Origin: Burkholderiales bacterium
GTDB taxonomy: Bacteria > Pseudomonadota > Gammaproteobacteria > Burkholderiales > Burkholderiaceae_C
Assembly (NCBI GenBank): GCA_025361305.1
Contig: JANYAN010000355.1
Span: forward strand, 1 to 35,979
DNA length: 35,979 nucleotides
Direction: 5' to 3'
Part shown: positions 7,888 through 17,519 of the stretch, piece after piece
Position numbering within the stretch: the stretch's first letter is position 1
Layout: each line of letters starts with the position of its first letter
The notes under the pieces: model-generated
Told to the model about the DNA's origin: nothing
Seen by the model: only the letters and a program-made list of their open reading frames with translations
Databases searched by the model: none
Translations under genes and position numbers: made by a program

Positions 7888-9456
7888 TCAGAAGACGTAC
7901 TTCAAGCCCACGCTCGCACCCTGAAGCCTGCTGCCAGCCCAGCATTTCGGGGCGTTTCCATTTGGATCAAAGCCGCTCGTATCAGGATTGCTGGCGTCGT
8001 GACAATCCGTCGTGACAGCGCGTCCGCCAGCACCCAGGTCGTAGTGTGCGTCGCGATGATTGGCCGTTATCGCGTAGTTGGCGTAATAGCTGTAGTTCTT
8101 GTCGACCCGATGCTTCCAGGCCAGCGTAAACATATTGGCCGCATTGTCCGGATTGGCACCACCTGACGTGTTGTGAGCGCCTGGGTCGCCAGGCGTCGCT
8201 TTGGCATGCGCCCAACCAAAATGCAAGCTGTCATTGGCGTTGAGGTCCTGGCTCACGGCCAACCACGTACCCGTCCGGGTACGCTCATTTTGAATGTCCA
8301 GATAACCAGGCACGCTGCGCTTCAGGTTTTCATAGATCGCGCTGACCGTGGTGCCGGTAGCAAACCTGTATTGGGCACCGATTTTTGCTGCTCTTTCGTC
8401 AGCGATGTCATTTGCGTCGTAGGTTCCCAGGTCACTGGTCCGGTTGACCTGGCGGTGCAACTCATAAGCCCCGGTCACGTATAAGCCCCCGCTTCGATAG
8501 CCGGCACTCACGCTGTAAGCGGTGCCGTAGGCGCCGTCGTTGCAGGCCACGGGCAATCCTCCGCTGCCGGGGACGTTTCCGCCCGCGCAATCGCCTTCAC
8601 CGCCGGCGAGGTTGCTGTTATCGGTCGCCCGGTTCTGCCCAGGGGCCACCAACGCATTAAAACTGAATCCGTTCCAATTGGGCGATTCGTACCAAATCGC
8701 GTGATCCAGGCGGGTACCGAACTCAACCCGGTTGTCTCCGCCGGAATTGCCCATGATGACCGAGTAATCACCTAGCATCCCCGAGAAGGGATTCATGGAG
8801 GCGGTGGAAGTCTTGTACGGCGCATCCGTCTTGCCGATCTTGATCGTGCCCCAGTCCGGCGAGCCCAATCCAATGAAACTGTTGCGCGACGTCAGTCCAC
8901 CCTTGACGACGCTGCTAGTGTTGCTGTTGCTCGCGCTGGTGCCAGATGTCGCGGAAACGTCGATCTGCGTCTCGAGTTGCCACACGAAATTGGCAGGGTA
9001 GCTTCCCAGAGATTGCGAGCCACGCAGCCCAACATAGGACAGGTTCGTCGAGACCGCAGACATCCATCCGCCATTGCCCACTGGCGTGCTTCCGTCCGCC
9101 GCCATCATGCCGGAGATGCCCTTGGTGCTTGTGTCCAGGGAAAGGTCCAGATTCCCATAGACGGATACTTCCCCACCCCGTGTCTTGAAGGTGATGCCAT
9201 CCCCCGGCGCGCGTTCCAGGAAATCGCGGCCGCCCGAAGCCACAGGCGTAGCCGGTGCTGATGGCGCCGCGTTCTGCTGCTCTGAGAGCTTATCGAGACG
9301 AGTCTTGAGCATCTCAATTTGCTTCTGCAACAAATCGATCTGGTGCTTCATCTCCTCGTTGCTGGACTGTGCGCTCGCGCCACTACACAGGCCGAGGCTG
9401 GATGCACCAACCACCAAGGCGCAGACTCTCGCGACGGCGGTTCGCTTCATGTTCAT
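7888..9456 (-). CDS. Gram-negative (burkholderial-type) porin
   Basis: Signal peptide, coiled-coil HQIDLLQKQIEMLKTRLDKL, VSVYGNLDLSLD, NSFIGLGSPDWGTIKIG, terminal ...GASVGLKYVF ending in Phe. Confidence 0.9.
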   Translation of the reverse strand: MNMKRTAVARVCALVVGASSLGLCSGASAQSSNEEMKHQIDLLQKQIEMLKTRLDKLSEQQNAAPSAPATPVASGGRDFLERAPGDGITFKTRGGEVSVYGNLDLSLDTSTKGISGMMAADGSTPVGNGGWMSAVSTNLSYVGLRGSQSLGSYPANFVWQLETQIDVSATSGTSASNSNTSSVVKGGLTSRNSFIGLGSPDWGTIKIGKTDAPYKTSTASMNPFSGMLGDYSVIMGNSGGDNRVEFGTRLDHAIWYESPNWNGFSFNALVAPGQNRATDNSNLAGGEGDCAGGNVPGSGGLPVACNDGAYGTAYSVSAGYRSGGLYVTGAYELHRQVNRTSDLGTYDANDIADERAAKIGAQYRFATGTTVSAIYENLKRSVPGYLDIQNERTRTGTWLAVSQDLNANDSLHFGWAHAKATPGDPGAHNTSGGANPDNAANMFTLAWKHRVDKNYSYYANYAITANHRDAHYDLGAGGRAVTTDCHDASNPDTSGFDPNGNAPKCWAGSRLQGASVGLKYVF

Positions 9457-9552
9457 AGTTGTCTCCTGGTAGTTGCTTCTTCGAGCTACTCGTCGCGAAC
9501 ACGGGACTTACATGCGGCGAGCCAATAGTCCGCTTCGTGCTTACTAAGCGCT

Positions 9553-9568
9553 CTTGACCGCGGTCAAG
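9553..9568. promoter_or_regulatory. Perfect 16-bp palindrome, FNR/CRP-family-like site
   Basis: CTTGACCGCGGTCAAG, matches TTGAC-N4-GTCAA, about 100 bp upstream of the porin start. Confidence 0.5.
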
Positions 9569-9914
9569 TTTCTCGAATTCGGTGGCGCAAGATTTGGGCG
9601 CTAACGCACGTGGCCGTGCATGCCAATGTGATTATCTCGCCGCTGAACTGACCGTGAGCTGACTGATCTCGCGATCAGTAGTGCTTAAGGCATCTGATGA
9701 GTATGACCGGCCCCCTACCGCCGTACCACTCGAATTGAGGAAGTCCGCGGTTGCAAGGTTATTCGATCCTTGTTGGGGTTGAACTGGATCGAGTTGCTTC
9801 GCCAGCGCGCACGCCTGAGCCGTCTGTCGGTCTGGTGGTTGCGCCTGGGGACGATCAAGTCTGGCAGGTCAGCTTCATGGACTATTGGATAGCTGCCGCG
9901 TCGAGCCCGGGGAT

Positions 9915-9955
9915 GGGGCGGAATCGAACCACCGACACGCGGATTTTCAGTCCGC
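9915..9955 (-). pseudogene. tRNA-Phe(GAA) 3' fragment (anticodon arm, variable loop, T arm)
   Basis: Minus strand GCGGA-CTGAAAA-TCCGC-GTGTC-GGTGG-TTCGATT-CCGCC-CC: complete anticodon and T stems, GAA anticodon; no D arm and no paired acceptor stem/CCA. Confidence 0.8.
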
Positions 9956-10933
9956 CGTGATCCCTGCCCGCTTGATCAGCTCACCGTAACGGGCCAGTTG
10001 CGCCCGCGTCGCCGTGCCCAGTTCCTCGGCGGTGCTGCCGCGCGGCGTGAGTCCTTGCGCCACCAGCTTTTCGCGCACCTCAGGATCGGCCAGTGCCTTG
10101 GCAACTTCGGCCTGAAGCAGCTGCACGATGGCTCTGGGCGTTCCGGCAGGCGCCATCAGCGCGAACCATGAGTTGAATTCGAAGCCGGGCAGGCCCGACT
10201 CTGAAACCGTCGGCACCTCGGGGAACTGGGGCATGCGTCGCGGCGTGGTGACGCCGATCAGGCGCATCTTGCCGGCGCGCACCATCGAGTTCACGGTGGC
10301 GATGCCCTGGAAAGCCACCTGCACTTCGTTGCTCGCCACGCCCATGGCCGCCTGGGTCGCACCCTTGTAGGGCACATGCATCATCGAAACTCCTGCCTGC
10401 GAGGCGAACAGGGCCATCGCAATGTGCTGCGGGCTGCCGTTGCCGCCCGAGCCGTAGTTGATCTGGCCTGGCGATTTGCGAGCGCTGGCGATCAAATCAG
10501 CCGCGCTGCGCTGGGGCGCATCGGCGCCCACCACCAGGCCCCATTCCACTGTCGCGACCAGCGAAATCGGCTCGAAATCACGCAGGATATCCCACGGCAT
10601 TTTTGCCTGCATGTTGGGCACCATGGTCATGATGCTGTCGTTGAAGCCGCCCAGCGTGTAGCCATCGGGTGCGGACTTGGCAACCCTTTCGGCGCCGATC
10701 AGGCCGGCAGCGCCCGGCTGGTTCTCGATGACGAAGGCTTGCCCCATGTTCTGCCCCATCTTCTGGGCGAGGATGCGGGCAGCGTTGTCCACTGCGCTAC
10801 CGGCGGCCAGCGGCACGATCATGCGGATGGGCCGGCTGGGATAGCCGGCGGCGGTGGTCTGGGCCAGCGCAGAGCCCGCGCACAGCGCAGCCAACACGAG
10901 CGCGGCGAAGTGACGGCGATGTCGCGTTGTCAT
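9947..10933 (-). CDS. Tripartite tricarboxylate transporter substrate-binding protein (TctC/Bug family)
   Basis: Signal peptide; YPSRPIRMIVPLAAGSAVDNAARILAQKMGQNMGQAFVIENQPGAAGLIGAERVAKSAPDGYTL. Confidence 0.92.
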   Translation of the reverse strand: MTTRHRRHFAALVLAALCAGSALAQTTAAGYPSRPIRMIVPLAAGSAVDNAARILAQKMGQNMGQAFVIENQPGAAGLIGAERVAKSAPDGYTLGGFNDSIMTMVPNMQAKMPWDILRDFEPISLVATVEWGLVVGADAPQRSAADLIASARKSPGQINYGSGGNGSPQHIAMALFASQAGVSMMHVPYKGATQAAMGVASNEVQVAFQGIATVNSMVRAGKMRLIGVTTPRRMPQFPEVPTVSESGLPGFEFNSWFALMAPAGTPRAIVQLLQAEVAKALADPEVREKLVAQGLTPRGSTAEELGTATRAQLARYGELIKRAGITAD

Positions 10934-10951
10934 GGGTTGGTCTCCGTGGTT

Positions 10952-12010
10952 TCACAGGGCCTGCAAGGCGGGGATCCCGGCCTCAGCGGCAAATTCATCG
11001 AGCTGCTTGCGCAGGGCGGCCGGCAGCGCAATGCCATCACGCAGATTGGCGATGCGTCGCTCATGGCTTTGCTCACCAGGCAGCCAGATGCGCTCGACAC
11101 CCGGCATGCGTTCGCTGGCACGCAGCTCGCGCACCAGCTGGTCAACCCGCGCCTTGAACGCGGGCACGTCGCCAAACGCGCTGACATCGATCGCCATGAC
11201 AGCCTGGCCAGTGTTGGTGATGCTGGCCTGGTCGCGATTGAAATCGATCACCTCGCTGCCCATGGCCGCGCCGTTGAGCGTGCCCGCCAGCAAGCCGACG
11301 ATCAACGACAGCCCGTATCCTTTGTAGCCACCAATGGGCATCAGAAAACCTTCTTCGGCGCGTTTGGGGTCAGTCAGCGGCTGCCCGAGGCGATCGATCA
11401 TCCAGCCCACGGGCATCGTCTCGCCGCGCTGCACCTTGGCCTTGACCTTGCCATAAGCCGCCACCGTGGTGGCCATGTCGAGCACCACCGGCGCCTCATC
11501 GCCTGCCGGCACGGCCACCGCAATCGGGTTGGTGGAAAGCAGCATGTCCAGTCCGCCCCATGGTGGCAGGTGGTTGGCGTTGCCCACGGCGAAGTAAAGG
11601 CCGATCATGTCGTGCGCCATTGGCATGCAGGCATACAGCGACGCCGGACCGGCGTGATTGCTCAGACGCGAACCCACCCAGCCGATCCCGCACTGACGCG
11701 CCTTCTCGATGGCCATCTGTGCAGCCCTTGCCATGACCAGGTGGCCCATGCCGTTGTCGCCGTCCAGCAAAGCCATGCCCGCGCGCTCCTGGATCACCTT
11801 GATGTCAGGGTGCAGGTTGATGCCACCGGCCCGGATGCGCCGCGCATACGGCAACACGCGGATCGCGCCGTGACCGTCCGAGCCCTGCAACTCGGCCTCG
11901 GCCATCAAGCGGCCGACCACCTGGGCATCGGCAGCGGGCAGTCCAAGGTGGGCCATGGCAGCCGTGACGAACAGCTTGAGCTGCGAAAAGGCGACGCGCG
12001 ATTCAGTCAT
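10952..12010 (-). CDS. Ldh (malate/L-lactate/ureidoglycolate dehydrogenase) family oxidoreductase
   Basis: SDGHGAIRVLPYARRIRAG, SNHAGPASLYA, LLSTNPIAVAVPAGDEAPVVLDMATTVAAYGKV, GGYKGYGLSLIVGLLAG. Confidence 0.9.
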   Translation of the reverse strand: MTESRVAFSQLKLFVTAAMAHLGLPAADAQVVGRLMAEAELQGSDGHGAIRVLPYARRIRAGGINLHPDIKVIQERAGMALLDGDNGMGHLVMARAAQMAIEKARQCGIGWVGSRLSNHAGPASLYACMPMAHDMIGLYFAVGNANHLPPWGGLDMLLSTNPIAVAVPAGDEAPVVLDMATTVAAYGKVKAKVQRGETMPVGWMIDRLGQPLTDPKRAEEGFLMPIGGYKGYGLSLIVGLLAGTLNGAAMGSEVIDFNRDQASITNTGQAVMAIDVSAFGDVPAFKARVDQLVRELRASERMPGVERIWLPGEQSHERRIANLRDGIALPAALRKQLDEFAAEAGIPALQAL

Positions 12011-12686
12011 GTTCCATCCCCCGGCGCAGGGCCAGTACAGCGCAATCTGGGCTGCTGAGCGCGGTGCAAGTCAGTTCGGCCTGAACGGCGGGCAGGGCCT
12101 GTGCCATCGAAAACTGCGCCAGCATGACCACATCGCAATCGCGCAGCTTGCGCGCGGCCAACGCAATTTTGCGATGATGCAAATCGGCCTGGCCACGGGC
12201 CAGGTCCTGCATCGCTTCGGGGACGAACTCGGCAAGCAACTCGATCGTGCGGCCGCGCTGCGCGGCCATCGCAATCAGTTCGGCCGACATCGAGACGATC
12301 GAAGGCTCGAAAGTGGCAATCAGTCCCATGCGGGCGCCGCTCTGCGGGCCGACGGCCGCCAGCGCCTGGTCGAACATCGCCTCGTTCGGCTTGAGCGTGG
12401 GCAGACCCACGGCCACGCCTGCAGCCTCGATCGCTGGCCCGAATGCCGAGCAGGTGAACAGAATGCCCCCACAACCGGTGCTGCGCGCATAGAGGGCAAG
12501 GTCAATAAAGCGCTGCACCATCGGATCGGTCAGACAGCCTGCCTCCGCCCGGTCGACAGACAGGCTGTCGTCCAGCAGGTTCATGCGGTGTGCCTGTGGC
12601 CAGTGCCGGGCGAACGCCGACTCGATGGGCTGGACCGCCAGTGCCGTGGCGTGAATGAGGGCGATACGGGGGGCGGGAGAAGCCAT
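12003..12686 (-). CDS. Aspartate/glutamate racemase family protein
   Basis: RIALIHATALAVQPIESAF, GCGGILFTCSAFGPAIEAA, RMGLIATFEPSIVSM, CDVVMLAQFSMAQA; ATGA-type overlap with the downstream dehydrogenase. Confidence 0.8.
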   Translation of the reverse strand: MASPAPRIALIHATALAVQPIESAFARHWPQAHRMNLLDDSLSVDRAEAGCLTDPMVQRFIDLALYARSTGCGGILFTCSAFGPAIEAAGVAVGLPTLKPNEAMFDQALAAVGPQSGARMGLIATFEPSIVSMSAELIAMAAQRGRTIELLAEFVPEAMQDLARGQADLHHRKIALAARKLRDCDVVMLAQFSMAQALPAVQAELTCTALSSPDCAVLALRRGMEHD

Positions 12687-12728
12687 GTGGGGCCACGCAG
12701 CGCCGGCCATTATGACGCGCCCGCGCGG

Positions 12729-12962
12729 CTATTTCGGCCGGCCGTCCATCACCGTGGACCAGGTGCCCCAGGCCGCATCGGTTGCATGGCGGGCGGCCAT
12801 CCAGTCACGAAACTCTCCTGTCGTGACAGCGTGCTCAGGTTCGCCTGCGGCCTTCGCAGTCGCGTGAACGGCATCGAACTTCCCCTCGGCCACGTTTTCC
12901 GCGGCTTGCGTGCGCTCGGCCACAGCCGTAGCCACCGCGATTTCTTCGGACCAATCGCTCAT
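12729..12962 (-). CDS. Hypothetical small protein (77 aa)
   Basis: ORF in a gap between strong genes; no recognisable domain. Confidence 0.4.
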   Translation of the reverse strand: MSDWSEEIAVATAVAERTQAAENVAEGKFDAVHATAKAAGEPEHAVTTGEFRDWMAARHATDAAWGTWSTVMDGRPK

Positions 12963-13067
12963 AGTTGCCTTTCAGTTGAGCCCAAGTATGAGGCTTGGCC
13001 GCCATCCATGGGCCAGCAGTGTCTTTGCTGGCAGCGGCAATTGGCGCCGCAGCGCAAAATGGAGCCC

Positions 13068-13916
13068 ATGAAAACACCCAAGAGACTGCAGCCCTTGCTC
13101 GAAGAAGGCCTGATCGATACGGTCGTGCGGCAGCTGATGAGCGGCAAGGAGGCCATGGTCTACGTGGTGCGATGCGGCGAAGAAACCCGCTGCGCCAAGA
13201 TCTACAAGGAGGCCACCCATCGCAGCTTCCGCCAGGCGGTTGACTACACCGAGAACCGCAAGGTCAAGAATTCCCGGCTGGCCCGCGCCATGGCCAAAGG
13301 AACGCGTTTCGGGCGTGAAGCGCAGGAACAGGCCTGGCAGAGCGCCGAGGTCGATGCCCTGTATCGCCTGGCTGCCGCTGGCGTGCGGGTGCCAACGCCG
13401 TATAACTTCTGCGACGGTGTATTGCTGATGGAACTGGTTACCGATGAGCACGGCGACGCGGCACCGCGGTTGAACGACGTGGCATTGACGCCAGAGCAGG
13501 CACGCGTACACCACGCCACCCTGCTGACCGAAGTGGTGCGAATGCTGTGCGCCGGGGTCGTGCATGGTGACCTGTCGGAGTTCAACATCCTGCTGGGCGC
13601 CAGCGGCCCGGTCATCATCGACCTGCCGCAGGCCGTGGATGCTGCGGGCAATAACCACGCCCAACGCATGCTGCTGCGCGATGTGGCCAACCTGCGCGGT
13701 TTCTTCGGCGGCTTCGCACCCGAACTGCTGAAGACTGACTTCGGCGGCGAAATCTGGGATCTGTACCAGCGCGGCATGCTGCACCCGCAGGTGATGCTGT
13801 CCGGCCGGTTCGTCCGCAAGGGCGGTGCGGTGGACGTCAGCGGCGTTTTGCGCGAAATTGACGACGCACAGGCGCAGGAGAAAGCCCGTCGCATTCGCCT
13901 GCAACCCGTCCACTGA
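13068..13916 (+). CDS. RIO1-family serine/threonine protein kinase
   Basis: MKTPKRLQPLLEEGLIDTVVRQLMSGKEAMVYVVRCGEETRCAKIYKE and VVHGDLSEFNILLGASGPVIIDLPQAVD; GGAG before the ATG. Confidence 0.88.
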   Translation: MKTPKRLQPLLEEGLIDTVVRQLMSGKEAMVYVVRCGEETRCAKIYKEATHRSFRQAVDYTENRKVKNSRLARAMAKGTRFGREAQEQAWQSAEVDALYRLAAAGVRVPTPYNFCDGVLLMELVTDEHGDAAPRLNDVALTPEQARVHHATLLTEVVRMLCAGVVHGDLSEFNILLGASGPVIIDLPQAVDAAGNNHAQRMLLRDVANLRGFFGGFAPELLKTDFGGEIWDLYQRGMLHPQVMLSGRFVRKGGAVDVSGVLREIDDAQAQEKARRIRLQPVH

Positions 13917-15151
13917 TGTCCTCCGTGCCTCAGACCGTCGTTCCCGGCGCGGCCGCTGGCATGGCACCCGGCCTGGTCGTGCTGCTGTTGTCGTTGCTGC
14001 TGGGCATCCAGCCGGTGACCACCGACCTGTACCTGCCGGCCCTGCCATCGCTGACCGAAGGTTTCGGGGCGCCAGTGGCACAAGCCCAGCTGACACTGAC
14101 GGCGCTGCTGCTGGCGTTTGGCTGCTCGCAACTGGTCTGGGGACCGCTGTCCGACCGGTTCGGGCGGCGCCCCGTGTTGCTGGCGGGCCTGACGGCCTAC
14201 ACGTTGGCATCGGTCGGATGCGCGCTGGCCGGCTCGATGGCGCTGCTGGTCATCTGGCGCACGTTGCAGGGCGCTGCCATGGGAGCCGCTGTCATGAGTG
14301 CGCGCGCCATCGTGCGAGACCTGTACACGCTGGAGGCCGGAGCCCGGGCCATGTCCCGCGGCCTCACCGGCCTGGGCTTCATTGCGTGTCTGTGTGCTCC
14401 CGTGGGAGGCCTGTTGTCTGACGCCTTCGGCTGGCGCTACGCGCTGGCGGCACTGCCGGTGTTCGGCTCAGTGACCCTGGCCATCGTGGCATTGCGCTTC
14501 GAGGAAACGGCGCCACGCCGGAACCCGCTGGCGCTGCGGCCGCACAAGCTGATCGGCACCTGGTGGGTCATCCTTCGCAATCCGACCTTCCTGGCTTATT
14601 CAGCTCTGTCCACCGCATCGTATGCCGGCCTGTTCACGTTCCTGGCCTCATCGTCGTTTGTGTTCATCAAGCCGCTGGGCCTGACCCGCACCGAGTACGG
14701 GCTGGTGATGTTCTCGGTCGCTTTCGTGTACATCCTGGGCACCTTCGTGTGCCGCCGGCTGTTGCCTCGTTTCGGCGTGCGCCGCTCGGTGGCGATCGCC
14801 GCGGTGCTGACGCTGTCCGGCGGCACCCTGGCTGGCGGCCTGGCGCTGGCCGGGCTGCACTCGGTGTGGTCCGTGATGCTGCCGATGTACCTCTTCATGC
14901 TGGCGCACGGCGTGCACCAGCCTTGCGGCCAGAGCGGTGCCGTCGGCCCCTTCCCCCATGCGGCGGGCGCGGCCTCGGCTCTCAACGGATTCATGATGAT
15001 GGTCACGGCCTTCGCAGTAGGCGGCTGGGTTGGCTTGCGACTGGACGGCACCGTGTTTGCGCTGACCAACGGCCTCTGGTTCTGGAGCGCGTGCATCGCC
15101 TTGGTGGCGTGGACGCTGGTGCAGCGATATGGCGACGTGCGGCGTGTCTGA
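13916..15151 (+). CDS. Bcr/CflA-family MFS multidrug efflux transporter
   Basis: [58 protein letters not shown]; start overlaps the RIO kinase stop. Confidence 0.9.
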   Translation: MSSVPQTVVPGAAAGMAPGLVVLLLSLLLGIQPVTTDLYLPALPSLTEGFGAPVAQAQLTLTALLLAFGCSQLVWGPLSDRFGRRPVLLAGLTAYTLASVGCALAGSMALLVIWRTLQGAAMGAAVMSARAIVRDLYTLEAGARAMSRGLTGLGFIACLCAPVGGLLSDAFGWRYALAALPVFGSVTLAIVALRFEETAPRRNPLALRPHKLIGTWWVILRNPTFLAYSALSTASYAGLFTFLASSSFVFIKPLGLTRTEYGLVMFSVAFVYILGTFVCRRLLPRFGVRRSVAIAAVLTLSGGTLAGGLALAGLHSVWSVMLPMYLFMLAHGVHQPCGQSGAVGPFPHAAGAASALNGFMMMVTAFAVGGWVGLRLDGTVFALTNGLWFWSACIALVAWTLVQRYGDVRRV

Positions 15152-16076
15152 ACTGAAGGCGCTGGCATTGGCCGGGCCAACCGCGGCGGGCAAAACCGGG
15201 GCCGCGTTGGCGATTGCGCGCGAGCACGACGCCGAGATCATCAGCGTCGACTCAGCACTGGTATATCGCGGCATGGACATCGGAACCGCCAAGCCAACGC
15301 CGTTGCAGCGAATGCACATTCCGCATCACCTGATCGATATCCGCGATCCGCTCCAAGCCTACAGTGCGGCCGAGTTCGTCACCGAAACACACACGCTGAT
15401 CAAACAGATCAATGCGCGAGGAAAGCTGGCGCTGCTGGTGGGCGGCACCATGCTGTACTTCAAGGCATTGTTCGATGGGCTCGATGCCATGCCCGCCGCT
15501 GACTCAAGCGTGCGCGCTGCGCTGGCTGCACAGGCCCAGGCACTGGGCTGGCCCGCCTTGCACGCCGAACTGTCGCGGATAGACCCGGTCACCGCGGCCC
15601 GCCTGGCGCCCAATGATGCACAACGCATCCAGAGAGCGCTGGAAGTTTTCCGTGTCTCGGGTCAACCACTGTCGGCTTTCCACGGCGCCCGTGGCCGCAG
15701 TGAGAGCAACGCAGTCGCGGTGCCACTGTTCTCGCTGGAACCCCGCGAGCGCGGCTGGTTGCACGAGCGAATCGCGCAACGCTTCGATGCGATGCTTTCA
15801 GGCGGTTTTCTGGACGAGGTGCAGGCCCTTCGTGCGCGCGGGGATCTGTCAGCCGATCTGCCCAGCATGCGCTGCGTCGGCTATCGGCAGGCATGGGAGG
15901 CGCTGGACGGCCTGTGGCCCATGCAGCAGCTGCGCGACAAGAGCGTCTTCGCCACGCGCCAGCTGGCCAAGCGGCAACTGACCTGGCTGCGCAGCATGCC
16001 GCAGCGTGAAATCATCGCGTGCGACGCGCCCGATGTGCTGGAGCAGCTGATGGGACGCGTGGGGGCTATCGCATGA
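15129..16076 (+). CDS. miaA: tRNA dimethylallyltransferase MiaA
   Basis: [72 protein letters not shown]. Confidence 0.95.
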   Translation: MATCGVSELKALALAGPTAAGKTGAALAIAREHDAEIISVDSALVYRGMDIGTAKPTPLQRMHIPHHLIDIRDPLQAYSAAEFVTETHTLIKQINARGKLALLVGGTMLYFKALFDGLDAMPAADSSVRAALAAQAQALGWPALHAELSRIDPVTAARLAPNDAQRIQRALEVFRVSGQPLSAFHGARGRSESNAVAVPLFSLEPRERGWLHERIAQRFDAMLSGGFLDEVQALRARGDLSADLPSMRCVGYRQAWEALDGLWPMQQLRDKSVFATRQLAKRQLTWLRSMPQREIIACDAPDVLEQLMGRVGAIA

Positions 16077-16744
16077 CGCTCGCGGTGCGCAACCTTGCCA
16101 AGCGCTATGGCGCTACTTCGGTGTTCGCCAACGTGTCGCTGGACGTCGCGGCCGGCGAGTTTGTGGCCATCGTCGGTGAGTCGGGCGTCGGCAAATCGAC
16201 CTTGCTCAACTGCCTGGCCGGGCTGGACCACTGGGACGAAGGCTCGGTCGCCATCGACGGCATCGACCTCGCGGGCCTGAACGACGACGAGCGTGCGCTG
16301 CTGCGCCGCCAGCGGATCGGCTTCGTATTCCAGGCCTTTCATGTGCTGCCTCACCTGGATGTGGCGCAGAACGTGGGGCTGCCGCTGATGCTGCTTAAAC
16401 GGCCCGATGACGCGCGAGTGCAGGCGATGCTCCAAGCAGTGGGGCTGCAGGGGCTGGGATCGCGTCTGCCCCAGGAATTGAGCGGCGGCCAGCTGCAGCG
16501 GGTGGCCATTGCCCGGGCACTGGTGCACAGGCCGGCCTTCCTGCTGGCCTACGAGCCTACCGGGAATCTCGATCCTGGCACTGCGGCCAAAGTGATGGAT
16601 GTGCTGTTCGCCCAGACCCGCGAGCACGGTGCTTCGCTGGTGCTGGTCACCCATTCCGTTGTCGCCGCGGCGCGGGCTGACCGCGTGCTGCATTTGACCA
16701 GCGAAGGAATCGTGCAGCCGACGGTGGCGGCAGCCTCAAGGTAG
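16073..16744 (+). CDS. ABC transporter ATP-binding protein (LolD/MacB-like) with atypical Walker B
   Basis: Walker [10 protein letters not shown], signature [15 protein letters not shown], Walker B region [13 protein letters not shown]. Confidence 0.88.
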   Translation: MTLAVRNLAKRYGATSVFANVSLDVAAGEFVAIVGESGVGKSTLLNCLAGLDHWDEGSVAIDGIDLAGLNDDERALLRRQRIGFVFQAFHVLPHLDVAQNVGLPLMLLKRPDDARVQAMLQAVGLQGLGSRLPQELSGGQLQRVAIARALVHRPAFLLAYEPTGNLDPGTAAKVMDVLFAQTREHGASLVLVTHSVVAAARADRVLHLTSEGIVQPTVAAASR

Positions 16745-16754
16745 ACTCTTTCCG

Positions 16755-17519
16755 GTGATCGAATCCCTCCTTCTCACCACCGCCCGCGTTTCCACGTTCG
16801 AAGGCACCCGCCTGCTGACAGGGGCCAGCGGATTCTTCTTCGAGCGCGACGACCGGCTGTTCCTGGTGACCAGCCGCCATGTGCTGATCGACAAGCCGAC
16901 CAAGCACTTCCCCGATCGGATCGAGATCGAGGTGCACACCGACGCCAAGAACCTCACGCAGTCGACCGGGTTGTCGGTGCTGCTGTATCGCAACGGCAAG
17001 AGCATCTGGCGCCAGGGGCGCGATGCGGCCGGTGAAATCGACGTGGCCGTCATCGAACTGGAGCGCGCCGCACTGCCAGCATCCGTGGCCCTGTATTGCT
17101 TCACGCCCGCGCACCTGCAGCGCTCACTGCAGGAAGTGGAGGTAGGCAGTTCGCTCCTGGTCGTTGGCTTCCCGTTGGGGTTCCACGACGCACTGCATCA
17201 CTTGCCAGTGGTTCGCCAGGCGGTGATCGCCTCGTCCTTCGGCCTGCGATTCCAGGGCCAGGGCTATTTCCTCACGGATGCCAGGACGCACCGCGGCACC
17301 AGCGGTGCCCCGGTGGTGATGCGCAGCGCAGGCGTCGACGCGCAGCTGCCATGGAAGCTGCTGGGCGTTCACTCATCGCGCATGGACATGGGCAGCCGCG
17401 ACCTCCAGCTGGACGAGTCGCTCGGCCTGAACTGTGCCTGGTACGCCGACATCCTGCTGACGCTCACCACCGATGCAGCGGCGCCTGCAGCACCAGCGCC
17501 CTCATCAGGGGCTGACTGA
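16755..17519 (+). CDS. Trypsin-like serine peptidase
   Basis: GTG start; apparent triad His in VTSRHVL, Asp in EIDVAVIEL, Ser in THRGTSGAPVV. Confidence 0.75.
   Translation: MIESLLLTTARVSTFEGTRLLTGASGFFFERDDRLFLVTSRHVLIDKPTKHFPDRIEIEVHTDAKNLTQSTGLSVLLYRNGKSIWRQGRDAAGEIDVAVIELERAALPASVALYCFTPAHLQRSLQEVEVGSSLLVVGFPLGFHDALHHLPVVRQAVIASSFGLRFQGQGYFLTDARTHRGTSGAPVVMRSAGVDAQLPWKLLGVHSSRMDMGSRDLQLDESLGLNCAWYADILLTLTTDAAAPAAPAPSSGAD

Noticed and set aside
9751-9960. 69-aa + strand ORF before the tRNA-Phe fragment
   Set aside because: Runs through the tRNA fragment and the tctC end; no recognisable motif, no convincing start or RBS.
10376-12058. 560-aa + strand ORF opposite tctC/ldh
   Set aside because: Antisense shadow of strongly recognisable minus-strand genes.
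11955-13058. Upstream extension of the RIO kinase ORF to 653 aa
   Set aside because: Extension runs antisense through the racemase gene; the conserved N-terminus MKTPKR with GGAG starts at 13068.
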